From an uncultured Campylobacter sp. (GTDB lineage: Bacteria; Campylobacterota; Campylobacteria; Campylobacterales; Campylobacteraceae), in NCBI RefSeq assembly GCF_938045225.1, contig NZ_CALINL010000008.1:1-32297 (forward strand): a stretch of DNA of 32,297 nt, read 5' to 3'. Every line of letters begins with the position of its first letter. The stretch's first letter is position 1. Positions 8,346 through 16,221 of the stretch are shown piece after piece. The notes beneath the pieces were generated by a model. That model saw only the letters and a program-made list of their open reading frames with translations, searched no databases and was not told the DNA's origin. Position numbers and translations under genes: made by a program.

Positions 8346-8881
8346 GTTTTTCCTTGGTAAAATTTCGCCACTTCATCCGCTATGCACGGTATCATCAGGC
8401 TTTTGTCCAAATTTTGCCTGATTTGCGAGGACGAAACGGGCTCGTTTATGTTTAAAATTTTAAAATTTTCAGGCACGGTTACGTCGCCGCGGCTAGCTAC
8501 GACGAAGGTCGCGAGTTTAAAGAGCTCGTCTATCTCGTGCCATTTATCCAGGCTTGCTAGATGATCGGCGCCGATGATGAGGTAAAGCTCGCTCACAGCG
8601 TAAATTTGCCGTATATGCCGCACGCTTTCTATCGTCGGTACGGGGCGATTTTGCGCGATCTCGTAGTCGCTCACGCAGACTTTAGCTAGCGTGCCCCAAG
8701 CCTCGTTCGCCCACCTTAGCCGAAGCAGCGGCGGAGCGGAAAACTCGCTCTTAAACGGGCTGATAAAGGTCGGCATGATGATGAGCTTATCCGTGTCTAG
8801 CTGCTCTAACGCGGCCTTAACGGCGGCGTCGTGCCCGAGATGAGGCGGGTCGAAACTACCGCCGAAAAGCGCGATTTTCAT
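8309..8881 (-). CDS. nadD: nicotinate-nucleotide adenylyltransferase
   Basis: Adenylates nicotinate mononucleotide in NAD synthesis. The N-terminal nucleotidyl-transferase signature GGSFDPPHLGH lies at residues 8-18. YLIIGADHLASLDKWHEIDELF is the family's substrate-binding section. SSQIRQNL near residue 151 is the ISSTxIR-like motif. The length of 190 residues is normal. It is transcribed with rsfS and divergently from gapA. In C. jejuni, as I recall, nadD also adjoins gapA. Confidence 0.94.
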   Translation of the reverse strand: MKIALFGGSFDPPHLGHDAAVKAALEQLDTDKLIIMPTFISPFKSEFSAPPLLRLRWANEAWGTLAKVCVSDYEIAQNRPVPTIESVRHIRQIYAVSELYLIIGADHLASLDKWHEIDELFKLATFVVASRGDVTVPENFKILNINEPVSSSQIRQNLDKSLMIPCIADEVAKFYQGKTCKKESNESSKS

Positions 8882-9195
8882 AAATTTGCCTTTAAAATTT
8901 CGGTGCAGTTTAGCGAATTTGAAGTGAATTTCGGTTGAAAATCAAAAAATTCGCCGATAAAGCGCAAATTAAATGGAGATTTTGTAAAATTTGGGGATTT
9001 TTAGGCTTGCGAGGCTCGTTTTTCGGGGAGCAAGCGAAGGTCAAATTTGCAAAGGCGGGCTTTAGGGCGGCTTAAATTTACGCATTTAGCGCATTCGAGG
9101 GTCGGGTAAATTTAACGCGCAAAAAGCTAAAAGTACGAAAATAACCTTTCTGGGCGCCCTAAAGCGACCGGAAAATCTAGCACAAGGAGCTAAAC
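8882..9195. promoter_or_regulatory. divergent control region between nadD and gapA
   Basis: 314 bases without a gene that must hold the promoters of nadD-rsfS (-) and gapA-pgk-tpiA (+). An 8-base palindrome GGGCGCCC at 9152-9159, flanked by cttt and aaag, lies in the gapA leader and could be an operator or an RNA stem. The gapA ribosome-binding site AAGGAG is at 9183-9188. I cannot fix the promoter elements with confidence. Confidence 0.4.
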
Positions 9196-10191
9196 ATGGT
9201 AAAAATCGCGATCAACGGTTTTGGACGTATCGGCAGGTGCGCTGCTCGTATTATTTTAGAGCGAGACGATGTTGAGCTTGTCGCTATTAACGACACCGCA
9301 ACAAGGGATATGACGAGGTATTTGCTCAAATACGACAGCGTGCACGGCGAATTCAAGCAAGACGTTAAGGTGATAAGCGACGATTTTATAGAAGTAAATG
9401 GCAAAAAGATAAGAGTTTTTTCTACAAGAGATCTAAACGAGCTTAGCTACGCAGACTACGGCACAGACGTGGTTTTAGAGTGTACGGGCAAGTTTTTAAC
9501 CACTGAAAAATGTGAGCCATATCTAGCTCGAGGCGTCAAAAAAGTCGTCATGAGCGCTCCGGCAAAAGACGACACGGCGACCTTTGTAGTTGGCGTAAAT
9601 GACGATAAATACGCAGGCGAAGCGATCGTCTCAAATGCAAGCTGCACTACAAACGGCCTAGCTCCAGTAGCAAAGGTGCTAAATGATAAATTTGGCATCA
9701 TAAAAGGGCTGATGACCACGATCCACGCATATACAAATGGTCAGAGCCTAGTTGATGTAAAGGCTAAAGACTTCCGCCGCTCACGCGCTGCAGCACTAAA
9801 TATCGGACCTACGACCACCGGAGCTGCAAAAGCGATCGCAAAAGTACTTCCCGAATTAAACGGCAAGATGCACGGACAAGCGGTCCGCGTGCCGGTCGCT
9901 AACGTCTCTATGGTCGATCTAACGGCGGTTTTAAAAAGACCAGCCAGCAAAGAGGAGATAAACGAGGCGTTTAGAACGGCTGCTGAGTCGAATTTAAAGG
10001 GAATTTTATTCGTCGATGACGATTATAGAGTTAGCAGCGACTTTTGCACGAGCGCATACAGTAGCATCGTAGCTAGCGACACTACGCAGGTTATCGCTGA
10101 TGATATGGTAAAGGTCTTTGCGTGGTACGACAACGAGTGGGGCTACTCAACAAGGCTTGTGGATCTAGCTAAGATCGTGGCTACAAAGTAA
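9196..10191 (+). CDS. gapA: glyceraldehyde-3-phosphate dehydrogenase, type I
   Basis: Interconverts glyceraldehyde-3-phosphate and 1,3-bisphosphoglycerate with NAD(P). The Rossmann motif INGFGRIGR is at residues 6-14 and the catalytic Cys is at residue 150 in SNASCTTNGLAP; the usual second Cys of SCTTNC is Gly here. The family C-terminus WYDNEWGYSTRLVDL is present and the length of 331 is normal. It heads a gapA-pgk-tpiA operon. Campylobacters generally lack phosphofructokinase, so this enzyme probably works mainly in gluconeogenesis; that is general knowledge of the genus, not visible here. Confidence 0.97.
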   Translation: MVKIAINGFGRIGRCAARIILERDDVELVAINDTATRDMTRYLLKYDSVHGEFKQDVKVISDDFIEVNGKKIRVFSTRDLNELSYADYGTDVVLECTGKFLTTEKCEPYLARGVKKVVMSAPAKDDTATFVVGVNDDKYAGEAIVSNASCTTNGLAPVAKVLNDKFGIIKGLMTTIHAYTNGQSLVDVKAKDFRRSRAAALNIGPTTTGAAKAIAKVLPELNGKMHGQAVRVPVANVSMVDLTAVLKRPASKEEINEAFRTAAESNLKGILFVDDDYRVSSDFCTSAYSSIVASDTTQVIADDMVKVFAWYDNEWGYSTRLVDLAKIVATK

Positions 10192-10207
10192 ATTTAAAGG
10201 GTGAAAA

Positions 10208-11410
10208 ATGAGTGATATTTTATCGATCAACGACCTTGAGCTTAATGGTGCAAAAGTCTTTATAAGGTGCGATTTTAACGTGCCTATGGACGAGTTTTTA
10301 AACATCACTGATGATCGCAGGATCCGCTCAGCGATACCAACTATCCGCTACTGCTTGGATAATGGCTGCAGCGTGGTTTTGGCTAGTCACTTAGGGCGAC
10401 CTAAAAACGGCTTTGAGGAGAAATTCTCGCTACGAGGCGTCGCAAAAAGACTCTCGCTTTTACTGAGCCATGAGGTTGTATTTGCCGAGGACGTCATCGG
10501 AGCGGATGCCAAAGCTAAAGTCGCCGCGCTAAAACCGGGCGAAATTTTACTTCTTGAAAATTTGCGCTTTGAAAAGGGCGAGACCAAAAACGACGAGGCG
10601 CTAGCCGGCGAGCTCGCTAAATACGGCGAATTTTATATAAACGACGCGTTTGGTGTCTGCCACAGAGCGCATAGCTCGGTCGAGGCGATCACTAAATTTT
10701 ACGACGAGAAACATAAAGCGGCGGGATTTTTGCTGCAAAAGGAGATTAATTTCGCCCAAAATCTCATCAAGCACCCTGCGCGTCCGTTTGTCGCGGTCGT
10801 TGGCGGTAGCAAGGTAAGCGGCAAGCTGCAGGCTCTGCACAACCTGCTTCCGCGCGTGGATAAGCTGATAATCGGCGGCGGCATGGCGTTTACGTTTCTA
10901 AAATCGCTCGGCGAAAATATCGGAAACTCGCTACTCGAAGAAGAGCTCTTGGGCGACGCGCGCGAAATTTTGCGCAAGGGCAGGGAGCTTGGCGTTAAAA
11001 TTTACCTGCCGGTGGACGTCGTCGCGGCTCAGACCTTTTCGGCTGAAAGCGCCGTAAAATACGTCCCAGCTCAAGAGATCCCAAATGGCTGGATGGGGCT
11101 TGACATCGGGCCAGCGTCCATTAGACTATTTAAAGAGGTCATCGCCGATGCGCAAACCATCTGGTGGAACGGACCTATGGGTGTTTTTGAGATGGATAAA
11201 TTTAGCAAGGGCAGCATCAAAATGAGCCACGCCATCATCGACACTCACGCGACTACGGTCGTGGGCGGCGGCGATACGGCTGACGTCGTCGAGCGCGCTG
11301 GGGATGCCGACGAGATGACATTTATCTCGACTGGCGGCGGCGCGAGCCTGGAGCTCATCGAGGGCAAGGAGCTACCCGGCATAAAACCCCTTAGAAAGGC
11401 TGCGGAGTGA
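10208..11410 (+). CDS. pgk: phosphoglycerate kinase
   Basis: Transfers phosphate between 1,3-bisphosphoglycerate and ADP. Motifs in order: RCDFNVPMD (residues about 23-31), VVLASHLGRPKNG, LLLENLRFEKGE, AVVGGSKVSGKL, WNGPMGVFE and GGGDTADVVERAG near the C-terminus. The length is 400, normal for bacteria. It starts 16 bases after gapA with a ribosome-binding site and overlaps tpiA by four bases, so the three genes form one operon. Confidence 0.97.
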   Translation: MSDILSINDLELNGAKVFIRCDFNVPMDEFLNITDDRRIRSAIPTIRYCLDNGCSVVLASHLGRPKNGFEEKFSLRGVAKRLSLLLSHEVVFAEDVIGADAKAKVAALKPGEILLLENLRFEKGETKNDEALAGELAKYGEFYINDAFGVCHRAHSSVEAITKFYDEKHKAAGFLLQKEINFAQNLIKHPARPFVAVVGGSKVSGKLQALHNLLPRVDKLIIGGGMAFTFLKSLGENIGNSLLEEELLGDAREILRKGRELGVKIYLPVDVVAAQTFSAESAVKYVPAQEIPNGWMGLDIGPASIRLFKEVIADAQTIWWNGPMGVFEMDKFSKGSIKMSHAIIDTHATTVVGGGDTADVVERAGDADEMTFISTGGGASLELIEGKELPGIKPLRKAAE

Positions 11411-12105
11411 GGTTTTTAGCAAATTTAAAGTGCAATCACACGAGAGCGAGCTTTAGAGAGTACGCTGAAATTTTAGATGCAAATTTAAGCTCAAACGACG
11501 ACGTGACGGTGTTTCCACCCTTTAGCGCGTTTGATCTTGCCGCTCATAAATTTAAACTCGGCGCACAAAATTTCTATCCGTGCGAAAGCGGCGCTCATAC
11601 CGGCGAGATCGGCAAGGCGATGCTGGACGAGTTTGGCGTAAAAAGCGTGCTGATCGGGCACTCTGAGCGGCGCGAACTTGGCGAGAGCGAGGAGCTCTTG
11701 CGCGCTAAATTTGACTTCGCCGTAAAGTCGGGCTGGCAGATCGTTTACTGCATCGGCGAAAATTTGAGCGTAAACGAAGCTGGGCGCACGAAGGAGTTTT
11801 TGGCGGAGCAGCTAAAAAATATCGACCTTGGCTACGAGCGGCTACTGATCGCCTATGAGCCGATCTGGGCGATAGGTACAGGCAAAAGTGCGAGCGCGGA
11901 GCAAATCGAAGGCATTTTAAATTTCATCCGCGAGCAGACGAGCGCGCCGCTACTTTACGGAGGCAGCGTAAATGCCGCAAATATCGGCGGAATAGCAGGG
12001 ATCAAAAACTGCGATGGAGTACTAGTAGGTACGGCAAGCTGGGACGCTTCGAAGTTTTTGGAGCTTATACGCGCCCACTCGCATCGCTATACTTCGTTGT
12101 CTTAA
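11407..12105 (+). CDS. tpiA: triose-phosphate isomerase
   Basis: Interconverts dihydroxyacetone phosphate and glyceraldehyde-3-phosphate. The GTG start overlaps the pgk stop (GTGA) and gives the expected N-terminus MRFLANLKCNHTRASF with the catalytic Asn-x-Lys. The catalytic His is residue 85 (GHSERRELGE) and the catalytic Glu is residue 151 (YEPIWAIGTGK). LLYGGSV is the phosphate-binding loop. The 232-residue length is close to the short campylobacter form, but the last nine or so residues (HSHRYTSLS) look added, and the stop codon lies inside a 13-bp inverted repeat. The tail probably comes from the palindromic element that follows. Confidence 0.95.
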   Translation: MRFLANLKCNHTRASFREYAEILDANLSSNDDVTVFPPFSAFDLAAHKFKLGAQNFYPCESGAHTGEIGKAMLDEFGVKSVLIGHSERRELGESEELLRAKFDFAVKSGWQIVYCIGENLSVNEAGRTKEFLAEQLKNIDLGYERLLIAYEPIWAIGTGKSASAEQIEGILNFIREQTSAPLLYGGSVNAANIGGIAGIKNCDGVLVGTASWDASKFLELIRAHSHRYTSLS

Positions 12106-12156
12106 AATTTTGCTCGATCATTACCTATATGGTAACTCCCGTCGCAAAATTTTAAG
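12101..12156. repeat. two-level palindrome overlapping the tpiA stop codon
   Basis: A perfect 13-bp inverted repeat (cttaaaattttgc at 12101-12113; gcaaaattttaag at 12144-12156) encloses a second perfect stem (ttacc at 12121-12125; ggtaa at 12131-12135) with a TATAT loop. It may end the glycolytic operon transcript, but it has no T-run. It could equally be a small intergenic repeat that gave tpiA its last codons. Confidence 0.6.
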
Positions 12157-12242
12157 TCGCCTAGTCTAGCTTCGCGATACTGCCGCTATCAAATTTGGTT
12201 TCAAATTTGAATTGCAAAAATTTTATGTCAAATTGCAAAGGA

Positions 12243-12344
12243 TTTTGAGATGGATTTGAATGTTGTTGCAGATTTTGCGACCAAGACTAGGCATGTAGCC
12301 TGTCGCAGGGAGCAAAATCAAAACTCATTCAAAGACGCTCAAAA
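12243..12344. other. long nested hairpin upstream of fabI
   Basis: Five nested complementary segments can be paired by eye: ttttgag 12243-12249 with ctcaaaa 12338-12344; tttgaatg 12255-12262 with cattcaaa 12326-12333; gatttt 12271-12276 with aaaatc 12314-12319; gcgac 12277-12281 with gtcgc 12302-12306; aggc 12289-12292 with gcct 12298-12301, with an ATGTA loop. The complete fold spans about 102 bases and ends 27 bases before fabI. It could be a leader RNA structure or an intergenic repeat. I know no family to name it. Confidence 0.5.
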
Positions 12345-12371
12345 GCCAAGCAAAAATAGAAAGGAGAAATA

Positions 12372-13190
12372 ATGATTTTAAAAGGAAAAAAAGGCCTCAT
12401 CGTCGGCGTAGCTAACGCCAAATCTATCGCTTACGGCATCGCCGAAGCTTGTTACGCGCAGGGTGCGCAGATGGCGTTTACCTACCTAAACGACGCGCTA
12501 AAAAAACGCGTAGAGCCGATCGCAGAGGAGTTTGGCAGTAAATTCGTCTATGAGCTTGACGTAAACAACCAAGCTCATTTAGACGGCCTTGCGGATCGCA
12601 TTAAAGCGGATCTTGGCGAGATAGATTTCGTCGTGCACGCAGTGGCCTATGCGCCAAAAGAAGCACTAGAGGGCGAGTTTGTAAACACGAGCAAAGAAGC
12701 TTTTGATATCGCGATGGGTACGAGCGTGTATTCGCTACTGAGCCTCACGCGCGCGGTGCTGCCGGTGCTAAAAGAGGGCGGCTCTGTGCTAACTCTTACA
12801 TATCTTGGCGGACCAAAGTTCGTGCCTCACTACAACGTCATGGGCGTCGCAAAAGCAGCACTTGAAAGCTCGGTGCGCTATCTCGCTCACGATCTTGGCG
12901 CGCGAGGTATCCGCGTAAACGCCATCAGCGCGGGCCCAATCAAAACGCTTGCGGCAAGCGGAATAGGCGATTTTAGGATGATTTTGCGCTACAACGAAGT
13001 AAATAGCCCGCTAAAACGCAACGTCACCACTGAAGATGTCGGCAACAGCGCTATGTATCTGCTTAGCGACCTTGCTAGCGGCGTGACAGGCGAGGTGCAC
13101 TATGTCGACTGCGGCTACAACATCATGGGTATGGGCGACGTAGCGACCGACGCCGAGGGCAACACGATCTTAGCTTGGGACGCAAAATAA
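12372..13190 (+). CDS. fabI: enoyl-[acyl-carrier-protein] reductase (NADH)
   Basis: Last reduction of each fatty-acid elongation cycle and the target of triclosan-like inhibitors in other bacteria. The SDR-type nucleotide motif is GLIVGVANAKSIAYGIA (residues about 8-24), the FabI form. Catalytic residues fit Tyr144 (TYLGG), Tyr154 and Lys161 in YNVMGVAKAALESSVRYLAHDLG. RVNAISAGPIKTLAASGI follows, and the C-terminus is GEVHYVDCGYNIMGM. The length of 272 is normal. AAGGAG precedes the ATG. It lies downstream of tpiA but is separated by 266 bases with strong secondary structure, so it may have its own promoter. Confidence 0.96.
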   Translation: MILKGKKGLIVGVANAKSIAYGIAEACYAQGAQMAFTYLNDALKKRVEPIAEEFGSKFVYELDVNNQAHLDGLADRIKADLGEIDFVVHAVAYAPKEALEGEFVNTSKEAFDIAMGTSVYSLLSLTRAVLPVLKEGGSVLTLTYLGGPKFVPHYNVMGVAKAALESSVRYLAHDLGARGIRVNAISAGPIKTLAASGIGDFRMILRYNEVNSPLKRNVTTEDVGNSAMYLLSDLASGVTGEVHYVDCGYNIMGMGDVATDAEGNTILAWDAK

Positions 13191-13201
13191 TCTACTGATA
13201 T

Positions 13202-13236
13202 AAATTTGGCGGGGCGACTCGCCAAAATTTTCTTTT
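13202..13236 (+). terminator. hairpin terminator after fabI
   Basis: A 7-bp stem (tttggcg at 13205-13211 with cgccaaa at 13220-13226), extendable with one bulge, and an 8-base loop, followed by TTTTCTTTT. It starts 12 bases after the fabI stop. Confidence 0.7.
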
Positions 13237-13268
13237 AAATTTCACCAAATTTATCGCAAGGACAGAAA

Positions 13269-13937
13269 ATGAGGGCTTTAGACGAGCTTATAGATACAAA
13301 TGAGCCAGGCTGGGCGCTGATCGAAGAGTGGCTAAAAGAGGCCAAAAATGAATATGAAATTTTGCCTCGCGATGAGAGTAGGGCGCAAAGCGAGCTTTTA
13401 GGACTTCAGGTAACTACTCGCTCACCGATGGGAGCACTTGTTTATGGGTGCGGCGGTATCGTGATAGATGGCGGTTGGCTGCGTCTTCTTGGCTCAGGGT
13501 GCGAGCAAATGAAGCGCGGAATTTACAGCTTCAACCTTGGCAAAAGCTTTAGCCAAGCAGGGCAGATGCCTGGCTATTTGCTCGTGGCGGACGATGTTTT
13601 GGGCGGATTTTTCGCGGTAAACGGCGGCGCATTTGACGGCAAAGCGGGCAACGTCTTTTACTATGCGCCAGATAGCGGCAAATGGGAAGATACGCAGCTT
13701 GGCTACTCGAAGTTTTTATACTGGGCGTTATGCGGCGATACATCTAAATTTTACGAGCTTTACCGCTGGGATGGCTGGCGCGATGATGTAAGAAATTTTA
13801 GCCTTGATAAGGTTATGTTTGCGCTACCACCACTTCTTTGGCAAGACGCCGACGTAAGGGCGAGGCTAAAAGATATGAAAAAAGACGGCATGGGTATAGA
13901 TAAGTATTTTACTTCCGTTTTTAACGGTGGCGAGTAA
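13269..13937 (+). CDS. DUF2625 family protein
   Basis: The 222-residue soluble protein matches my memory of the DUF2625 family: an N-terminal MRALDELIDTNEPGWALIEEWL, the stretch LGLQVTTRSPMGALVYGCGGIVIDGGWLRLLGSG, and LVADDVLGGFFAVNGGAF, then YYAPDSGKWEDTQLGYSKFLYWAL and a WDGWRDDV motif. These Gly- and Trp-rich blocks recall SUKH/SMI1-like proteins, but that link is only an impression. There is no signal peptide or membrane helix. Its function is unknown. It appears to be a single gene placed between fabI and an old-yellow-enzyme gene, with a terminator in front of it. Confidence 0.75.
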   Translation: MRALDELIDTNEPGWALIEEWLKEAKNEYEILPRDESRAQSELLGLQVTTRSPMGALVYGCGGIVIDGGWLRLLGSGCEQMKRGIYSFNLGKSFSQAGQMPGYLLVADDVLGGFFAVNGGAFDGKAGNVFYYAPDSGKWEDTQLGYSKFLYWALCGDTSKFYELYRWDGWRDDVRNFSLDKVMFALPPLLWQDADVRARLKDMKKDGMGIDKYFTSVFNGGE

Positions 13938-14061
13938 ATTTTCAAATTTGATGCAAATTTGCATAAAGCCGTTGCGACTAGATAGCCTTTACGGTTGATT
14001 TACGCTCTCGCCGCGACTACTAAAATTTACCGCACGACTAAATAAATTTAAACAAATATCC

Positions 14062-14067
14062 TAAAAT
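14062..14067 (+). promoter_or_regulatory. candidate -10 element for the ene-reductase gene
   Basis: TAAAAT about 30 bases upstream of the ATG at 14097, with the ribosome-binding site AAAGGA at 14085-14090 between them. No -35 element is obvious, which is usual for campylobacter sigma-70 promoters. Confidence 0.4.
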
Positions 14068-14096
14068 AACCGCAAATAATCTTTAAAGGATTTCTC

Positions 14097-15122
14097 ATGC
14101 AAAGCTTGCTTTTCTCGCCGCTAAAAATCGGCGATCTAGAGATCAAAAACCGCATCGTGATGCCGCCGATGTGCATGTATAAGGCCAAAAACGAGAATGG
14201 CTACCCTAGGTGCTTTCACCGCTTGCACTACGCCGCTCGCGCGCTGGGAGGCGTCGGGCTTATCATCGTCGAAGCTACGGCGGTCGAGCCTAGGGGCAGG
14301 ATCACGAGCCGCGATCTGGGGCTGTGGAACGACGAACAGCAGGAGGCGCACGCAAGGCTCGTCAAGGAGTGCGTCAAATACGGCGCCGCAATGGCTGTCC
14401 AGCTCGCGCATGCCGGCAGAAAAAGCGAGTGCGAGGATCTGATCGCACCTAGCGCGGTAAAATTTAGTGAGAGCTACAAAACGCCGCGTCAAATGAGCAC
14501 GGAGGATATCGTCTTGGTCAAGCAAAGCTTCGTCCAAGCAGCAATCAGAGCCGAGCATGCAGGATACGCCGCGACCGAGATCCACGCCGCGCACGGCTAT
14601 CTCATCAGCGAATTTCTCTCACCTGAGATCAATCTGAGGGGCGACGAATACGGCGGAAGCTTCGAAAATCGCACGAGATTTCTAAAAGAAATTTTAAGCG
14701 AGATAAAAGCCGCGGTGCAAATCCCTGTCGGCGTGCGCATAAGCGCGGATAGTTGGGTGAAGGGCGACTGGAGCCTGAAGGATAGCGTGCGGCTAGCAAA
14801 AGAGCTCGAGGATTTGGGCGCGGCGTTTATCCACGTCTCGGCGGGCGGATTTTTTGAGCGCACGGATAGCGCGCCTGCGTTTACTCCGCTGTATCAGGCG
14901 AGTTATGCTAAAGCGGTAAAACAGGCCGTTAGCATCCCGGTGATCGCGGTCGGACTCATCACAAAGGCGTCCGAGGGTGAGGCGCTGCTATTAGGCGGCG
15001 TTTGCGACGCGGTGGCTTATGGCAGAGAGCTGCTGCGAAATCCAAATTTCTCGCAGGCTGCCATGAGCGAGTTAGGGTGCGCTGAGCTGATAGAAAACTC
15101 GTATAAAAGGGCGTTTAAGTAA
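14097..15122 (+). CDS. NADH:flavin oxidoreductase, old yellow enzyme family (NamA/YqjM-like)
   Basis: FMN-dependent TIM-barrel enzyme that reduces activated C=C bonds. Motifs in order: LKIGDLEIKNRIVMPPMCMY (residues about 8-27), RGRITSRDLGLWNDEQ, VQLAHAGRKSE, AAIRAEHAGYAATEIHAAHGYLISEFLSPEINLRGDEYGGSFENRTRF, the YqjM-type ISADSWVKGDWSLKDS, and a phosphate-binding end VAYGRELLRNPNF. The HAAH pair that binds the substrate carbonyl is visible. The length of 341 fits the YqjM class. The physiological substrate cannot be read from the sequence. It appears to be transcribed alone. Confidence 0.9.
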   Translation: MQSLLFSPLKIGDLEIKNRIVMPPMCMYKAKNENGYPRCFHRLHYAARALGGVGLIIVEATAVEPRGRITSRDLGLWNDEQQEAHARLVKECVKYGAAMAVQLAHAGRKSECEDLIAPSAVKFSESYKTPRQMSTEDIVLVKQSFVQAAIRAEHAGYAATEIHAAHGYLISEFLSPEINLRGDEYGGSFENRTRFLKEILSEIKAAVQIPVGVRISADSWVKGDWSLKDSVRLAKELEDLGAAFIHVSAGGFFERTDSAPAFTPLYQASYAKAVKQAVSIPVIAVGLITKASEGEALLLGGVCDAVAYGRELLRNPNFSQAAMSELGCAELIENSYKRAFK

Positions 15123-15336
15123 AATTTATAAGATTGCTCGATATAAATTTGAACTAGTCGCGTCGGCTAAATTTGGCGCCAATTTGATCGGACGCTTGGG
15201 CAAACCGTTTGGCAAATTTGCATCCCTGCTACGCCGTCAAATTTTATTTGATTGCGACCGATTTTAGCGGCGCTAACTTATAAACAAAACGGCTGATTTT
15301 TTGATTTATTGCGTCAAATTTGTAGAATAAAAGTAG

Positions 15337-15365
15337 AAATTTAAGCCGCAAAACGGCTTAAATTT
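15337..15365 (-). terminator. terminator of the exbB-exbD-tonB operon
   Basis: A perfect 12-bp stem (15337-15348 with 15354-15365, core aagccg/cggctt) and a 5-base loop that overlaps the tonB stop codon. On the minus strand it is followed by a T-rich stretch (ctacttttatt). The 214 bases between it and the ene-reductase stop hold no gene. Confidence 0.75.
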
Positions 15366-16221
15366 ACGTGAGTTTGTAGCTAACCGGGATTTTTATGACG
15401 TAGTCGCGATCAAGCGTCGGAAAATCAGGCGCGGCGCGGTTTATGAGCTCGACTGCGGCCTCGTCTAGCGTCTCAAAGCCTGAGCTTTTTATCACTTTTA
15501 CGTCGCGGACGCTGCCGTCTTTTTTATACAAAAAGCTAACCTCTACGATGCCCTGATGGCGCATTTTTTGCGCGCGTTTAGGGTATTTGTGGTGCTTTTG
15601 TATCGCCTTTTGGATCTTAGAAAATCTCTCGTCGCCGGCTGATGTCGCGAAGTTAAATTCTCCAACCGTTTCCGCTCCGCTAGGCGGTAAATTTGATTTT
15701 ACATTCGAGCTTGGAGCGCCGCTTGGTTGCGCTGCGGGCGGCGTAGGAGTAGGCGGCGACGGCTGTACGGGCTGTGCTGCCTGCGCAACTTGCTGTTCCT
15801 GTTCAGGCTCACGCGTTTTAACCGGTTTTGGCGTAGGTTTAGGCTTTGGCTTTTCCACAGGCTTTTCTACTGGTTTTGGCTTCTCTACCGGTTTTTCTAT
15901 TGGTTTTGGTTTTTCTATCGGCTTAGGCGGCTCAACCGGTTTTGGCGGCTCCGGCGGCGTGACGACGGGCTCTGGCGGAGGAGGCGCAGGCGGTGCCGGA
16001 GGCGGTGGGGCCGGCGGAGTGGGTGCCGGCGGGAGCGGAGCTGCTGGCGGCGTAAAGGTATTTAGCGCTATTTTAACGCTTTTTTCTTCCGGCATCGGTT
16101 TTAGTTCTTCGTAAAATTTGATAAAAGACCCGATGAGGATAGAGTGCAACAGGATAGAAACGCCAAGCCCCGTAAAGCTGGCGCGTCTATTCAGTTGTTG
16201 TCGTGATAGCGAAGTTTTCAT
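15364..16221 (-). CDS. tonB: energy transducer TonB
   Basis: TonB spans the periplasm and passes the energy harvested by ExbB/ExbD to outer-membrane receptors. The 285-residue protein has one N-terminal membrane helix (about residues 17-38, GLGVSILLHSILIGSFIKF). A long Pro-rich rigid arm at about 57-175 starts with PAPP-type repeats and passes into Lys-Pro and Glu-Pro repeats (KPIEKPKPIEKPVEKP). The C-terminal domain (about 195-285) has YPKRAQKMRHQGIVEVSFLYKKDGSVRDVKVIKSSGF and ends in VIKIPVSYKLT. Its start overlaps exbD by 35 bases. The repetitive arm is encoded by near-identical short DNA repeats and may vary in length between strains. Confidence 0.95.
   Translation of the reverse strand: MKTSLSRQQLNRRASFTGLGVSILLHSILIGSFIKFYEELKPMPEEKSVKIALNTFTPPAAPLPPAPTPPAPPPPAPPAPPPPEPVVTPPEPPKPVEPPKPIEKPKPIEKPVEKPKPVEKPVEKPKPKPTPKPVKTREPEQEQQVAQAAQPVQPSPPTPTPPAAQPSGAPSSNVKSNLPPSGAETVGEFNFATSAGDERFSKIQKAIQKHHKYPKRAQKMRHQGIVEVSFLYKKDGSVRDVKVIKSSGFETLDEAAVELINRAAPDFPTLDRDYVIKIPVSYKLT

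Noticed and set aside
15841..15960. CRISPR-like regular repeats
   Set aside because: The repeats are in frame, code for the Lys-Pro arm of TonB and have no unique spacers.
15587..16114. Gly-rich and Arg-rich open frames opposite tonB
   Set aside because: They mirror the Pro/Lys-rich codons of the TonB arm and have no independent start signal.
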